Below, piece after piece: positions 9,289 through 19,211 of a DNA stretch of 64,000 bases. The position numbers and the translations under genes are program-made. How positions within the stretch are numbered: position 1 is the stretch's first letter; each line of letters starts with the position of its first letter. The DNA is from JANELJ01 sp024511395 (GTDB taxonomy: Bacteria > Pseudomonadota > Gammaproteobacteria > GRL18): assembly GCA_963681975.1 (NCBI GenBank), contig OY820613.1:2170001-2234000 (forward strand), given 5' to 3'. A model generated the notes under the pieces. It did no database searches. It was not told the origin of the DNA and saw nothing but the letters and a program-made list of their open reading frames with translations.

Positions 9289-9581
9289 GCGGCCTACAGA
9301 AGTTTGTTTTTTCTTACTGAAGGCCGCTTCTTAAAAGATAGCTCTTTTAAGAAGAAGCAGCAATGCTGCCGAATTTTTGTCAACTGTTTTTTGCTTTTTT
9401 TTACATTTTTTTCCTGTTTTTACTGAATTATTTTGTTTACCTCGGAGTAACAGGGGGCGGGTGTCCCTTGATGAAGTTTCGACAGCAGGGTGGCTGTCGA
9501 AAAGCATCCATGGATGGATTCACGGCGGCTTCAGCAAGGGATACCCGGTTCCTGTTACGGACTATCGGTTAACTGAGGTAA
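9289..9581 (-). promoter_or_regulatory. Structured leader of the IS701-like element
   Basis: Four inverted repeats lie upstream of the transposase. GCGGCCT...AGGCCGC spans 9289-9327 and ends one base before the ATG. A perfect 12-bp stem lies around 9328-9356 (CTTCTTAAAAGA / TCTTTTAAGAAG). TTTCGACAGC / GCTGTCGAAA lies near 9477-9502. A large nested palindrome covers 9437-9581, whose arms include TTACCT...GTAACAGG and CCTGTTAC...AGGTAA. A TTGACA (minus, near 9376-9381) may be a -35 box. The leader is conserved in copy B. Small frames within it (69 and 72 codons) do not look like proteins. Confidence 0.55.
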
Positions 9582-9645
9582 TCAATAAATTTTAAATGAT
9601 TCTCCTTTTTTGGGGGAGCTGAAACTCTAAACTTTAGCTATTGAG

Positions 9646-11670
9646 ATGAACAACGTTATTTTTGAAGAAATTATACTACTGCTGACCCTGGTAGTGGTAG
9701 CCATTGCACTGCTGAAACGTTTCCGGATCGCCCCGATTCTGGCTTATCTGCTGGTGGGTATTCTCGTCAGCCCTAATGCCCTGGGTCTGATCAGTGATAA
9801 TCAGGATGTTCGTTTTATTGCCGAGTTCGGCGTGGTATTCCTGATGTTTACTATGGGCCTGGAATTTTCCCTAGACCGTCTGATCACCTTGCACAAGGAG
9901 GTTCTGGGACTGGGCGGCGTCCAGGTTATGCTTACAGCCCTGCTGGCCGGTAGCATTGATTGGTACTTCAGCCGTAATATTCAGGAAGCCATTATTGTCG
10001 GCGGTATTATTGCCCTGTCTTCCACCGCCATTGTTATCAAACAGCTCTCCGAACAACTGGAACTCAATTCCCGTCATGGCCATCTGGCGGTCAGTATTTT
10101 AATCTTTCAGGATCTGGCAGTTATCCCTCTGCTGATCATTATTCCCACTTTTGCCGCTCAGGAATCAGTCAACCTGACTCCGGATCTATGGCCTTTTCTT
10201 AAAAGCGGCATTATTTTACTTATTATGTTAGCTATTGGTCACTGGATCCTCAGGCCTTTACTGCGGGTCATTGCCCATAGCCGTTCTGCTGAATTATTTA
10301 CTCTCTCCGTTCTACTGATTGCCCTGTCAGCCGCCTGGGCCACCCATGAAGCCGGTCTGTCACTGGCACTGGGTTCCTTTATTGCCGGCATGATGCTCAG
10401 TGAAACTGAGTACCGCCACCAGATTGAAGTGGATATCCGTCCGTTTCAGGATATTCTGCTGGGGCTGTTTTTTATTACCGTCGGTATGCTACTTAATATC
10501 AACAGTCTGCTTTCCCAACTGCACTGGATCATACTGGTCACTGTCTTATTACTGACCCTTAAAACCATTATTACCAGTTTATTATGTTACCTGTTCGGAG
10601 CACCGGCCGGAGTCTCCTTCCGTACCGGTCTAGTACTCAGCCAGGGCGGAGAATTCGGTTTTGCCATCCTGACCCTAGCGGCCACCTACCAGGTAATTCC
10701 ACCTCAAACCATGCAGATTGTACTCTCAGCCATTATTCTCAGTATGATGCTTACCCCCTGGCTGATCAACAACAATGGCCGCTGGGCCAAAAATCTGTTT
10801 CATACTTCTTACATGTCCAATAGAGAGAATATCGCCCGGAAAATAGCCCAAAGTGCTCAGGGTTTATCCGAACATATTATTATCTGCGGTTATAGCCGCA
10901 TAGGACAGAATATCAGCCGTTTTATCGAGGAAGAAACCCAGCAATCCATTGCTCTGGATCTGGATTCCAAACGCATACAGGAGGCCCAGTATGCCGGGGA
11001 GCTGGTTGTTTATGGTGATCCGACTCATGGCAAAGTACTCAAGGCCGCCGGTATTTTAAAAGCTAAAGTGCTGGTGATTGCGATTAAGGATACGGCTACT
11101 GCCAAAAAGATCATTGAGAAGGCCCGGACCTTCCGCAATGATATTCCGGTGCTGGTACGAACTCTTGATGAAACTGAAATGGATGATTTATATGAGTCCG
11201 GCGCTACTGATGTGATCCCTGAATCACTGGAGTCTTCCATTATTATGGCTTTACATTTACTGATTCATCTGGATGTACCGCTAAATACCATTACCCACGA
11301 CATAGCCCATGCCCGCAAGAACCGCTACCAGTTTCTGCGCGGTTTCTATCCCGGTGAAGAAGCCACCCATGTACAGTCCGGCCCCCTCAGTGAACACATG
11401 CATACCATTGTTCTGTACCCCGGTGCACGAGTCATTGGCATGAAAATCGGGGAGCTAAACCTTGATGGTCGTAATATTGTATTTACGGCTCTAAGACGGG
11501 GCGGCATCCGGGGTAAAGAGCCCACCCCGGATGTGCTATTAAAGGAAAATGACGTACGCCAAGCCAGAAGACCTGGAATATATGCGGGTAGAATTACTGA
11601 CGGGGCATTAAACCCCCTATACCCTAACCTACTGCTGCAATCCTCTGTTCAATATAGGCTATCGCCTTAG
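9646..11670 (+). CDS. KefB-type CPA2 cation:proton antiporter with RCK (TrkA-N) domain, 3' frameshift
   Basis: A Na+/H+-exchanger-type membrane domain fills residues 1 to about 380 with many hydrophobic helices ([35 protein letters not shown]). A TrkA-N Rossmann domain follows ([17 protein letters not shown]), then a TrkA-C part. The family exports K+ or Na+ against protons and is gated by ligands at the RCK domain. After DVLLKENDV the frame appears to shift: the alternative frame reads [18 protein letters not shown] and stops at 11609-11611, before the gltX end, as expected for this family. The annotated tail (about 40 residues) is thus probably aberrant and overlaps gltX by 47 bp. The start lies 8 bp from an IS end. 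Confidence 0.85.
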   Translation: MNNVIFEEIILLLTLVVVAIALLKRFRIAPILAYLLVGILVSPNALGLISDNQDVRFIAEFGVVFLMFTMGLEFSLDRLITLHKEVLGLGGVQVMLTALLAGSIDWYFSRNIQEAIIVGGIIALSSTAIVIKQLSEQLELNSRHGHLAVSILIFQDLAVIPLLIIIPTFAAQESVNLTPDLWPFLKSGIILLIMLAIGHWILRPLLRVIAHSRSAELFTLSVLLIALSAAWATHEAGLSLALGSFIAGMMLSETEYRHQIEVDIRPFQDILLGLFFITVGMLLNINSLLSQLHWIILVTVLLLTLKTIITSLLCYLFGAPAGVSFRTGLVLSQGGEFGFAILTLAATYQVIPPQTMQIVLSAIILSMMLTPWLINNNGRWAKNLFHTSYMSNRENIARKIAQSAQGLSEHIIICGYSRIGQNISRFIEEETQQSIALDLDSKRIQEAQYAGELVVYGDPTHGKVLKAAGILKAKVLVIAIKDTATAKKIIEKARTFRNDIPVLVRTLDETEMDDLYESGATDVIPESLESSIIMALHLLIHLDVPLNTITHDIAHARKNRYQFLRGFYPGEEATHVQSGPLSEHMHTIVLYPGARVIGMKIGELNLDGRNIVFTALRRGGIRGKEPTPDVLLKENDVRQARRPGIYAGRITDGALNPLYPNLLLQSSVQYRLSP

Positions 11671-13048
11671 CCATACGTGCCAGACAACGCTTACGACCAA
11701 TCAGCTCTAGGGTGACATCAATGGAAGGAGACATACCGGTACCGGTCACTGCCACTCTTAAGGGCTGAGCTACCTTGCCCAGTTTCAGCTCCAGCTCTTC
11801 AGCAACATCCAGAACAATCTGATACAGCACATCCCCATCCCAGTCAGCAGCTGTACTGAAGCGTTCCAGCATCAGCTGCAATGGCTCCAGGGCAGCGGCT
11901 TTTAAATTCTTTTTAGCAGCTTTTTCATCAAACTCATCAAAGTCCTCATAAAAATACCGGCTGCTCTGAGCCATTTCCAGTAAAGTTTTAGATCGTTCTG
12001 CCAGAGCCGTTACTACAGCACTTAAAGCCGGACCGTTAGCAGTATCTATGCCGAGTCGCTGCATATGCCAGGCCAGGTGTCGGGCAACATGCTCAGGATC
12101 GCCTTCCTTAATATAGTACTGGTTTAACCAGAGCAGTTTGTCCGGGTTAATAGAAGACGCTGATTTGTTAATATCATCCAGCTCAAACAATTCTGTCATT
12201 TCCTCTATGGAAAATATTTCCTGATCCCCATGAGACCAGCCCAGACGCACCAGATAGTTGAGTAGTGCTTCGGGCAGATAACCTTCCTCTCTATAATTGA
12301 GCAGGTTAGCTGCGCCATGACGTTTGGACAACTTGGCACCCTTTTCATCCAGTATCATGGGCAGATGGGCATATTCCGGGATGTCTGCGCCCATGGCCCT
12401 GAGAATATTGATCTGCCTAGGGGTATTGTTCAGATGATCATCACCGCGAATAATATGGGTCATACCCATATCCAGATCATCAATGACCACAACCAGGTTA
12501 TAGGTCGGTGTGCCGTCACCCCGGGCAATGATCAGATCATCCAGTTCTTGGTTCTTAATAACAATCTGACCTTTAACATGATCATTAATCACCACCTCAC
12601 CCTCCAGGGGAGTTTTAAAACGGATTACCGGCTCAATATCTTCCCGGCCGGCCGGCGGTGTCGTCAAATCTCGGCATTGGCGGTCATAACGGGCCTTTTC
12701 CTTATTAGCCATCTGCTGTTCACGCATGCCTTCCAGTTCTTCTTTGGAGCAATAACACTTATAAGCATGCCCATTATCCAGCAATTGCTGAATCACTTCT
12801 TTATAACGATCCATTCTCTGCGTCTGATAATAAGGTCCTTCATCATGCGTCAGCCCCAGCCACTGCATACCCTCAAGAATCACATCCACGGCTTCTTGGG
12901 TGGACCGTTCCCTGTCCGTATCTTCTATACGTAACACAAAAGCCCCCTTATGCTTTCTGGCATAGAGCCAGGAAAACAGGGCGGTACGGGCACCACCAAT
13001 ATGTAAATAACCGGTAGGGCTGGGGGCAAAGCGGGTTTTGACTGTCAT
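11624..13048 (-). CDS. gltX: Glutamyl-tRNA synthetase
   Basis: 474 residues, the normal length for a bacterial class I GluRS, which charges tRNA-Glu with glutamate in the cytoplasm. The HIGH box appears as [16 protein letters not shown] near the N-terminus and the KMSKS box as AKLSKRHGA near residue 240. A zinc-site-like cluster [12 protein letters not shown]...YDRQC is present. The C-terminal anticodon-binding domain is complete. The gene is convergent with the antiporter gene and lies about 350 bp from tRNA-Glu, which reads divergently. Confidence 0.97.
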   Translation of the reverse strand: MTVKTRFAPSPTGYLHIGGARTALFSWLYARKHKGAFVLRIEDTDRERSTQEAVDVILEGMQWLGLTHDEGPYYQTQRMDRYKEVIQQLLDNGHAYKCYCSKEELEGMREQQMANKEKARYDRQCRDLTTPPAGREDIEPVIRFKTPLEGEVVINDHVKGQIVIKNQELDDLIIARGDGTPTYNLVVVIDDLDMGMTHIIRGDDHLNNTPRQINILRAMGADIPEYAHLPMILDEKGAKLSKRHGAANLLNYREEGYLPEALLNYLVRLGWSHGDQEIFSIEEMTELFELDDINKSASSINPDKLLWLNQYYIKEGDPEHVARHLAWHMQRLGIDTANGPALSAVVTALAERSKTLLEMAQSSRYFYEDFDEFDEKAAKKNLKAAALEPLQLMLERFSTAADWDGDVLYQIVLDVAEELELKLGKVAQPLRVAVTGTGMSPSIDVTLELIGRKRCLARMAKAIAYIEQRIAAVG

Positions 13049-13212
13049 TATTTCTCTCGGGAATTGGTAAAAGAGGTGTATTTTACAAACTTAGCCTGCA
13101 CTCTACAAATACAAAGAAAAACTCATATAAAAAGCCAGAAAAAAAGCCAAAAAAATCAGTTTTTTCTCTGGACAATCTATTTTATTACCAGTATCATACA
13201 CGCCTGTTGTTT

Positions 13213-13288
13213 GGGGCTATAGCTCAGCTGGGAGAGCGCTTCGCTGGCAGCGAAGAGGTCAGGAGTTCGATCCTCCTTAGCTCCACCA
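13213..13288 (+). tRNA. tRNA-Ala (anticodon GGC)
   Basis: 76-nt cloverleaf: acceptor GGGGCTA / TAGCTCC, D-loop AGCTCAGCTGGGAGAGC, anticodon stem CTTCG/CGAAG with loop CTGGCAG, TPsiC arm GGTTCGATCC-like (GGAGTTCGATCCTCC), and an encoded CCA. The anticodon GGC reads GCC/GCU alanine codons. Confidence 0.97.
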
Positions 13289-13400
13289 ATTTCCTTTTCT
13301 GGAATTTCTCCGGAATAAATAAAGGAGTTTGGACAGGAAACAACATTCATAGCTGTTTTCACAGCGAAGAGAGGCTTGCAGCCATAGGCTGTTTATCTGT

Positions 13401-13476
13401 GTCCCCTTCGTCTAGTGGCCTAGGACACCGCCCTTTCACGGCGGTAACAGGGGTTCGAGTCCCCTAGGGGACGCCA
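13401..13476 (+). tRNA. tRNA-Glu (anticodon TTC)
   Basis: 76-nt cloverleaf: acceptor GTCCCCT / AGGGGAC, D-arm CGTCTAGTGGCCTAGGAC, anticodon stem CCGCC/GGCGG with loop CTTTCAC, TPsiC arm AGGGGTTCGAGTCCCCT, and an encoded CCA. It lies next to tRNA-Ala and close to gltX. Confidence 0.97.
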
Positions 13477-13971
13477 CTTTTCTTACCTACAAAAAAATCC
13501 ATACTTTTAACAATTTCCAGAGCTTCTAGATATTGAAATGACTCAATAGCCTTTTTAAGTAAATCAATAACCGGACCGTAATGATTCATTAAAATATTAC
13601 GATATTGTTCAAAAAGTTTATTGACTTCTGCATTATCATTTTAAAGCAATTCCATGATTTGTTTTAAAACACCCATTAAGTCTTCATCTGATATATCATC
13701 ATCCAGTTTTTTTCTGCTTAATAACTGAATAACAGGCATATTATTATGAAAGGTCTCCAGTAATTGCCGGAAATTATTTAATAAAACATCATCTGACTGT
13801 TGTTTTCGTAAACTTTTTTCCAGAGATTGACAGGTTGAGTAAATTTCCATTAACCCAAGATTTCCAGCCGCACCTTTTAAACCATGAACCTTTTCAATGG
13901 CCTGTTTGTAGTCCTCATTATGAATTAACTTATTGATAACTTGCCAGTCTTCATTATGATGCTTATCAAAC
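13464..13971 (-). pseudogene. C-terminal (Hpt) part of an IS-split hybrid histidine kinase
   Basis: Minus-strand reading from the IS3 end gives DKHHNEDWQVINKLIHN, then an Hpt box KVHGLKGAAGNLG with the phospho-His, then a helical tail. A TAA at 13641-13643 interrupts the frame (QIMELL*NDNAEVNKLFEQY), yet the sequence beyond it continues in the same frame with family-like helices. The next stop lies inside the 3' end of tRNA-Glu on the opposite strand. The upstream part of the gene is on the other side of the IS3 element (15787-16225). Removing the IS and one copy of the 4-bp duplication restores LKMFDKHHNEDW. Confidence 0.8.
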
Positions 13972-14007
13972 GGTAATCCCCCCGAAAAATAATTCTTTTC
14001 ATAATTA

Positions 14008-15026
14008 ACCTGAATTCTGGATAAGAACTAAAAAATATTGAACTAAATGCCTGTTTCTCGATCAGATCATTTAATGACCAAATCAAATGAATTTGAACAA
14101 GGAACAGGCAAGTGACTACTATAGATGAATTGTATTGTAATATCGCTGATTTCAACCAGTTCTTTTATCCTGAATGGGAAAAAACACTGCTGGAATCCGG
14201 TGATAAAAAGAGAAGACGACAAGGTGTAATGAGCCCCGGTGAACTGATGACTATCCTGATTAACTTTCATCAGTCACATTACAAAGATTTTAAGAGTTAT
14301 TATTTATGCCATGTGCATCAACATCTTAGGAAAGAGTTTCCAAATTTATTGAGCTATAGCCGTTTCCTGTGAGTGATGTCATCGGTACTGGTGCCATTAT
14401 GCGCTTACTTTACTCATTGCAAAGGAAAGCCAACCGGAATTGCCTTTGTTGATGCGACCAGCATTAAAGTATGCCACAACATTCGCATACCCAGGCATAA
14501 AGTCTTTGATGGTGTTGCTCAGCGAGGCAAATCGACCATGGGGTGGTTCTATGGGTTTAAACTTCACCTGATCATTAATCATAAAGGTGAAATACTGGCC
14601 ACTAAATTGACGGCCGGTAATGTAGATGACAGAAAACCGGTTCCTGAAATGGCCAAAGACTTATATGGAAAGCTTTATGGTGACAAAGGCTATGTCTCCA
14701 GTCTTTTAAGTGATGAACTGTTTGAACAGGATGTCGGGCTTATTACCCATGTCAGACGAAACATGAAACCACGTGCCATTGCATTGTGGGATAAGATTAT
14801 GCTGAAAAAACGTTTTATAATTGAAACGGTTAATGATCAGCTAAAAAATATTACACAGATTGAACATTCACGTCATAGAAGCGTAAGTGCTTTTATGTTG
14901 AACCTTATTGGTTCTCTGATTGCCTACTGTCATAAAAAAGACAAGCCGACAATCAGAATAGATGAGACTGATATGAAAACTCTCTGTATTTAGGTAAATG
15001 ACTGGGTTCTTATCCAGATCTCAGGT
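14008..15026 (+). mobile_element. IS982-family element, copy 1 (1019 bp)
   Basis: Ends ACCTGAATTCTGGATAAGAAC and, inverted, ACCTGAGATCTGGATAAGAAC (18-21 bp TIR). It lies inside IS3 copy 1 and has no matching target duplication there, because a piece of the IS3 element is missing at the insertion point. Confidence 0.85.
14112..14993 (+). pseudogene. IS982-family transposase with in-frame TGA
   Basis: The N-terminal part (MTTIDELYCNIADFNQFF..., 86 codons) runs into a TGA at 14370-14372 and continues in the same frame with VMSSVLVPLCAYFTHCKG. Downstream are the DDE features of IS982: GIAFVDATSIKVCHN (D), KLYGDKGYVSS (D) and FIIETVNDQLKN (E). All three IS982 copies in the window carry the same TGA. 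Intact relatives have a sense codon at the matching place, by recollection. See the separate finding. Confidence 0.85.
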
Positions 15027-15029
15027 TAG

Positions 15030-15631
15030 GTAAATGACAAAATTGCTGACTGGCTGCTGCGTTTGACGCAGGCTTATAAAAACCGGGGCTTTGGATAAAG
15101 CCTAAAAAACGATTAAAACGTAAAAAACCAGATACCCTGGCGGTTCCAGAGCAAATCAATGATACCTGGTCGATGGATTTTATGCATGACCAGTTAAAAG
15201 ACGGACGTAGCTTTCGTACCTTTAATGTAATTGATGATTATAATCGAGAATGCCCGGGCATTGAAGTGGATTTATCATTACCGGCATTAAGAGTGATACG
15301 AACACTGGAACGCATTATTGAATGGCGAGGCAAGCCCAAAACCATTCGATACGATAACGGGCCTGAGTACATAAGCCAGAAAGTGGTTGACCAGGCAAAG
15401 GCACAGGATATAAAACGACAATATATCCAGCCGGGTAATCCACAACAAAATGCTTATGTAGAGCGGTTTAATCGAACGGTACGCCATGAATGGTTAAATC
15501 AGTTTTTATTTAATTCTATAGAGCATGCACAGGAAACAGTAACATGCTGGAAATGGAGTTATAATAATGAACGACCCCATACGGCTATCGATGGAGTACT
15601 ACCCAGGCAAAAATTGGTTTTAGCCTGTTAG
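15030..15631 (+). pseudogene. IS3-family OrfB fragment (rve integrase domain)
   Basis: The fragment includes the integrase core [18 protein letters not shown] (D), [11 protein letters not shown] (D) and [17 protein letters not shown] (E), ending ...[10 protein letters not shown]. The first third is missing because of the IS982 insertion and an internal deletion near 15095. It cannot act alone. Confidence 0.85.
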
Positions 15632-15649
15632 AAAATAATTTAAACCGTC

Positions 15650-15734
15650 TTATCCACATACCCACAGGCCAGGCCTGTCAGTGAGATAAACCTGAAGGTC
15701 TCACCAACAGGCAGACCTATGGATGTGTGGATAA
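15650..15734. promoter_or_regulatory. Paired inverted DnaA-box consensus in the IS3 tail
   Basis: TTATCCACA at 15650-15658 and its perfect complement TGTGGATAA at 15726-15734 bracket nested inverted repeats (ACAGGC...GCCTGT, GTGAGA...TCTCAC). The same arrangement is found in the other IS3 copies at 45478-45562 and, with a mutated right box, at 41245-41329. TTATCCACA is the classical DnaA-box consensus. Confidence 0.6.
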
Positions 15735-15786
15735 GAGTTATGCAAAACCTCTATTTATGAATTGCTTTATAAATGGGGGGATTACC

Positions 15787-16225
15787 AAACATTTTCAGAA
15801 AACATAAGTATTCACTTATATTTTTCATAAAGTTATGTAAGCTAGTTCGATAATCCAGACCGGGTATTTTATCTAATTGTCTGTAAACACAGTCTATATC
15901 ATCTGACTGAACGAGTTCAAAACGATTATCCTCATCAGTAAATTCATCCTCAATGAGTACCTGTCTGAATTTCTTTGGTAACCATTTAATTAAAACTTTA
16001 AACAGATCATCTGGAGCAACCGGTTTTAAAATAAAATTATTCATTCCAGCATCCAGACAGGTTTGACGATCTTCTTCAAAAGCATTAGCACTTAAAGCAA
16101 TAATAGGCAGGGTTCGGTATTTATCCTGTTGTCAAATTAATTGAGCGGCTTCAAGCCCATTCATTTCAGGCATTCTTATATCCATAAGGATCAGGTCAAA
16201 ATCCATTTTTTCTAAATAACTGTTC
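15787..16225 (-). pseudogene. Receiver-domain part of the IS-split hybrid histidine kinase
   Basis: Minus-strand reading gives SYLEKMDFDLILMDIRMPEM (phospho-Asp), NGLEAAQLI, a TGA at about 16131-16133, LPIIALSANAFEEDR, GMNNFILKPV (conserved Lys), then IPGLDYRTSLHNFMKNISEY, the linker that precedes Hpt in BarA-like kinases. The N-terminal sensor and kinase domains are missing because an IS630-type fragment begins at the left edge. Confidence 0.8.
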
Positions 16226-16244
16226 CGAAATGGTGTCCATATAA

Positions 16245-16712
16245 ATGGAACTTAAGCTTTGTTTATCGAACAAAGAAATTAACCAAAACAACCTGATCAA
16301 ACAAAGCTTAAGTATGAATAATATTATAACGGAACTGAGCCGTCCTGTACGCCGACGGTTAAAAAAAGTCGTACAATTTAATAAAGATGGTAACTACAGA
16401 AGGCGGGCTGAAGCTATTTTACTCCTGCATCAGTGCTACAGTAGGAAACAGGTTTCCCAATTACTGAATGCCAGCCGAACAAGCATAAGAAAATGGGTAC
16501 AACGCTTTGAACAATTTGGTGAATCAGTCCTGGTTCCGGAAAACCGTGGCAGAACACCCTATAGTATCAATGAAACCATTAGTACCCGGTTACTGGAACT
16601 GTTTCAGAAACAGCCGAAAGAATTTGGATGTTTTAACTCAAGATGGACTTCGGAATTATTAACCCGGCAGGTCAACGAGGAATTTCAGGAGGGTGTAAAA
16701 ATAACTGTGTAA
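16245..16712 (+). pseudogene. IS630-family transposase, N-terminal fragment
   Basis: A helix-turn-helix N-terminal part is recognisable: PVRRRLKKVVQ, YRRRAEAILLLHQCYSRKQV, SRTSIRKWVQRFEQFGE, and VPENRGRTPYSINETIS. The catalytic DDE domain is absent: the frame stops at 16712 in unrelated sequence. The likely native start is the internal ATG at 16314 (MNNIITELSRPV). Confidence 0.75.
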
Positions 16713-16962
16713 ACGCTCATTACGGTGGTTTAAGTCAGCAGTGGTTAAATGAACAAACCTGAAATACCACCTCCATAGTGAACAGCCTACCTTCCAAAGT
16801 CAGGCTATCAAGGAGCTTCCTTTCAGGATTCCTCCTTGACACCCTGCCTTTTCCAGGTATTTGCTCACCATGGAGGCGGAATTTATCTTCGACTGAAGTC
16901 GACATCATCAACCCCTGCCGGTCTGAACCATCTTTTGTTACCCTATATCAAGGAATACTGCG
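16713..16962. other. Unassigned junk between IS630 and IS256 fragments
   Basis: No convincing frame, RNA or repeat was found here. A short imperfect inverted repeat (TATCAAGGAGCTTCC / GGATTCCTCCTTGACA) is visible near 16807-16840. It probably consists of eroded IS termini. Confidence 0.4.
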
Positions 16963-17785
16963 ATGAGTAAGACAATGAATAGCATGAGCACCCGTGATAT
17001 TGTGGATACCTTTGAGGAAATGTATGGGGTGGATATATCACCCACCTTGGTCTCTCAGGTGACCAACAGCGTCATGGAACGGATAGTGGTTATCTGGCTC
17101 CGGGAATTAATCTGGAGGGTAAAAAAGAACTGCCGGGTATGTGGCTCTCAGAAAATGAAGGGGCTAAGTTCTGGCTCTCTGTATTGACTGAATTACAGAA
17201 CAGAGGCTTACAGCACATCTTAATCGCCTGTGTGGATGGCTTAAGCGGTTTTCCTGAAGCTATTAATACTGCCTGCCCTCAGGCCAGAGTTCAGCTGTGT
17301 ATTGTGCATATGGTCAGAAATTCACTGAAGTTTGTACCCTGGAAGGACTACAAAGCAGTTACAGCGGATTTAAAGCAAATCTACCAGTCTGCAACTGAGC
17401 AGGAAGCAGCACTGGAGTTAGAGCAATTTGCTCAGAAGTGGGATGATAAATACCCGCAAATCAGCCGGTCATGGAAGGCACACTGGCCCAACCTTATTAC
17501 GCTGTTTGATTATCCTGAGGATATCCGGCGGGTTATTTATACCACCAATGCCATTGAGTCAGTAAACAGTGTTATTCGTAAGGCTATTAAGAACCGGCGA
17601 CTGTTTCCTAACGATAATTCTGCTATGAAAGTAATTTATCTGGCTATCCAGTCGGCTTCCAGAAAATGGACAATGCCTATCAGAAATTGGAAAGCAGCAA
17701 TGAATCGATTTATAATCGAGTTTGAGGAGCAGTTGGCTCCTTATATTTAAATAAGAGTGGATACACAGTTTAATTTACACTGTCC
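16963..17785 (+). pseudogene. IS256-family (mutator type) transposase remnant
   Basis: Fragments match the family: MSTRDIVDTFEEMYGVDISP, then after a deletion and frameshift near 17080-17110 GMWLSENEGAKFW, CVDGLSGFPEAINTACPQAR (catalytic D), QLCIVHMVRNSLKFV and TTNAIESVNSVIRKAIKNR (catalytic E region). The N-terminal third and the region holding the first Asp are missing. The right end GGACAGTGTAAATTAAACTG (inverted, 17766-17785) is intact and abuts an IS701-like fragment. Confidence 0.85.
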
Positions 17786-18434
17786 TATGGCCAGATAAAC
17801 CGGATTATCCCCAAACAGCTTTAGAAACAGGGCCGCCCACTGTCTCATTAGCTTAAGATAAGACCACTGACCGGTTTCAAGCCATTTATAATAACCGGGC
17901 CATTGCCTGGCCATGTCCAGTATCCAGATAGCACTGGTTACAAACCCTGATTGAGTTAATAAACTGCCCATTAGTAACTCAATAAAGGTTTTTGCGCTCC
18001 TACTCCTAAGGGGTAGCGCTCGGGTTAAAAATGTTATGTAATAAAACAGTTCACCGGTGATATTGCTGTATCCTTTGGTGTGCATTGCGGCCTACAGAAG
18101 TTTGTTTTTTCTTACTGAAGGCCGTTTCTTAAAAGATAGCTCTTTTAAGAAGAAGCAGCAATGCTGCCGAATTTTTGTCAACTGTTTTTTGCTTTTTTTT
18201 ACATTTTTTTCCTGTTTTTACTGAATTATTTTGTTTACCTCGGAGTAACAGGGGCCGGGTGTCCCTTGATGAAGTTTCGACAGCAGGGTGGCTGTCGAAA
18301 AGCATCCATGGATGGATTCACGGCGGCTTCAGCAAGGGATACACGGTTCCTGTTACGGACTATCGGTTAACTGAGGTAATCAATAAATTTTAAATGATTC
18401 TCCTTTTTGGGGGAGCTGAAACTCTAAACTTTAG
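17786..18434 (-). mobile_element. IS701-like element, copy B, truncated
   Basis: The leader and first 100 codons of the transposase (MHTKGYSNITGELFYY... to DNPVYLAI) are present. The rest was removed at the IS256 junction. The outer end CTAAAGTTTAGAG (inverted) is intact at 18434. The leader hairpins match copy A closely, including the nested palindrome at 18235-18379. It ends 40 bp before the tsaB ATG. Confidence 0.85.
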
Positions 18435-18474
18435 ATAAAAATAATAGTAAGCAACAACACCGATAATAGATGTG

Positions 18475-19200
18475 ATGAAAATCCTTGCCCTTGAAACTTC
18501 CACCCATGCCTGTTCGGCGGCCTTATTAGAGGGCACTACAGATAATTATTCCTGTATTGAGCGATTTGAACTGGCGCCCAGAAACCATACTCAACTGATT
18601 TTACCCATGATTGACTCGGTACTTGAGGAGGCTGGATATAGCATCCATGATATGGATGTACTGGCCTATGGCCGTGGTCCTGGAGCTTTTACCGGGGTAA
18701 GAGTGGCCACTGGTGTGGTTCAGTCTATTTCCTATGGTGCCGATTTGCCGGTTGCCCAGATATCTTCACTGGCTGCTATGGCTCAGGATGTCCAACGTCA
18801 ATCAGACTTAGCCCAATCCTCTTACCCACATATCCTGGTGGCCAATGATGCCCGCATGGGAGAAATGTACTTTGCGGCCTATGAACTTAAAGAAGGCTTT
18901 ATGTCCCTGCACACATCAGAACAGCTGATTAAACCGGAAGCCTTACTGCAGTTATTACAGAACAATAGTTTTGATGAACACTGGGTAGCTATTGGCAGCG
19001 GCTGGCAGGAATACCGGGAAGGGCTTACAGACTTTATTGATAAATTTAAACAACTGAATAAAGATTTTCAGTTTCCTCATGCACAGGATGTTGCTTTTCT
19101 GGCTTTTCAAGAAGCTCGCTCAGAGCGTTTAGTTGACGCAGAACAGGTACGGCCGGTTTATCTAAGAGATAATGTTGCAAAAAAGCCGCAACCCGCCTAA
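18475..19200 (+). CDS. tsaB: tRNA threonylcarbamoyladenosine biosynthesis protein TsaB
   Basis: 241 residues. TsaB is a non-catalytic ASKHA-fold partner that joins TsaD and TsaE to make the universal t6A37 modification of ANN-reading tRNAs. Motifs: MKILALETSTHACSAAL at the N-terminus, then YGRGPGAFTGVRVATGVVQ, and VANDARMGEMYFAAYEL. I chose ATG 18475 over the GTG three bases upstream. The upstream 40 bp lead straight into an IS701-like end, so native upstream DNA is lost. The gene is expected to be essential or nearly so, and it looks intact. Confidence 0.95.
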   Translation: MKILALETSTHACSAALLEGTTDNYSCIERFELAPRNHTQLILPMIDSVLEEAGYSIHDMDVLAYGRGPGAFTGVRVATGVVQSISYGADLPVAQISSLAAMAQDVQRQSDLAQSSYPHILVANDARMGEMYFAAYELKEGFMSLHTSEQLIKPEALLQLLQNNSFDEHWVAIGSGWQEYREGLTDFIDKFKQLNKDFQFPHAQDVAFLAFQEARSERLVDAEQVRPVYLRDNVAKKPQPA

Positions 19201-19211
19201 ATTTATAAATT

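Larger units (their letters stand above)
8097..9637 (-). mobile_element. IS701-like (DDE_5) insertion sequence, copy A, full length about 1541 bp
   Basis: The ends read CTAAAGTTTAGAG on the left and, inverted, CTAAAGTTTAGAG on the right. The element holds a transposase in two overlapping frames and a 350-bp structured leader. It exactly fills the space between two divergent host genes, ending 2 bp before the STAS start and 8 bp before the antiporter start. I could not identify a clean target duplication. Confidence 0.85.
13972..15786 (+). mobile_element. IS3-family element, copy 1 (decayed, with nested IS982)
   Basis: TIRs GGTAATCCCCCC at both ends, flanked by the 4-bp duplication AAAC (13968-13971 and 15787-15790), as in the IS407-like group of IS3. 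orfA and the first part of orfB have been lost and replaced by an IS982 copy. orfB also lacks the segment between GGGCTTTGGAT and AAAGCC found in the other copies. The element splits a hybrid kinase gene. Confidence 0.88.

Noticed and set aside
9363..9595. Frames of 69 and 72 codons in the IS701-like leader as small proteins
   Set aside because: They overlap each other and lie in palindromic DNA that is explained by hairpins; composition (runs of F and L) follows the T-rich strand.
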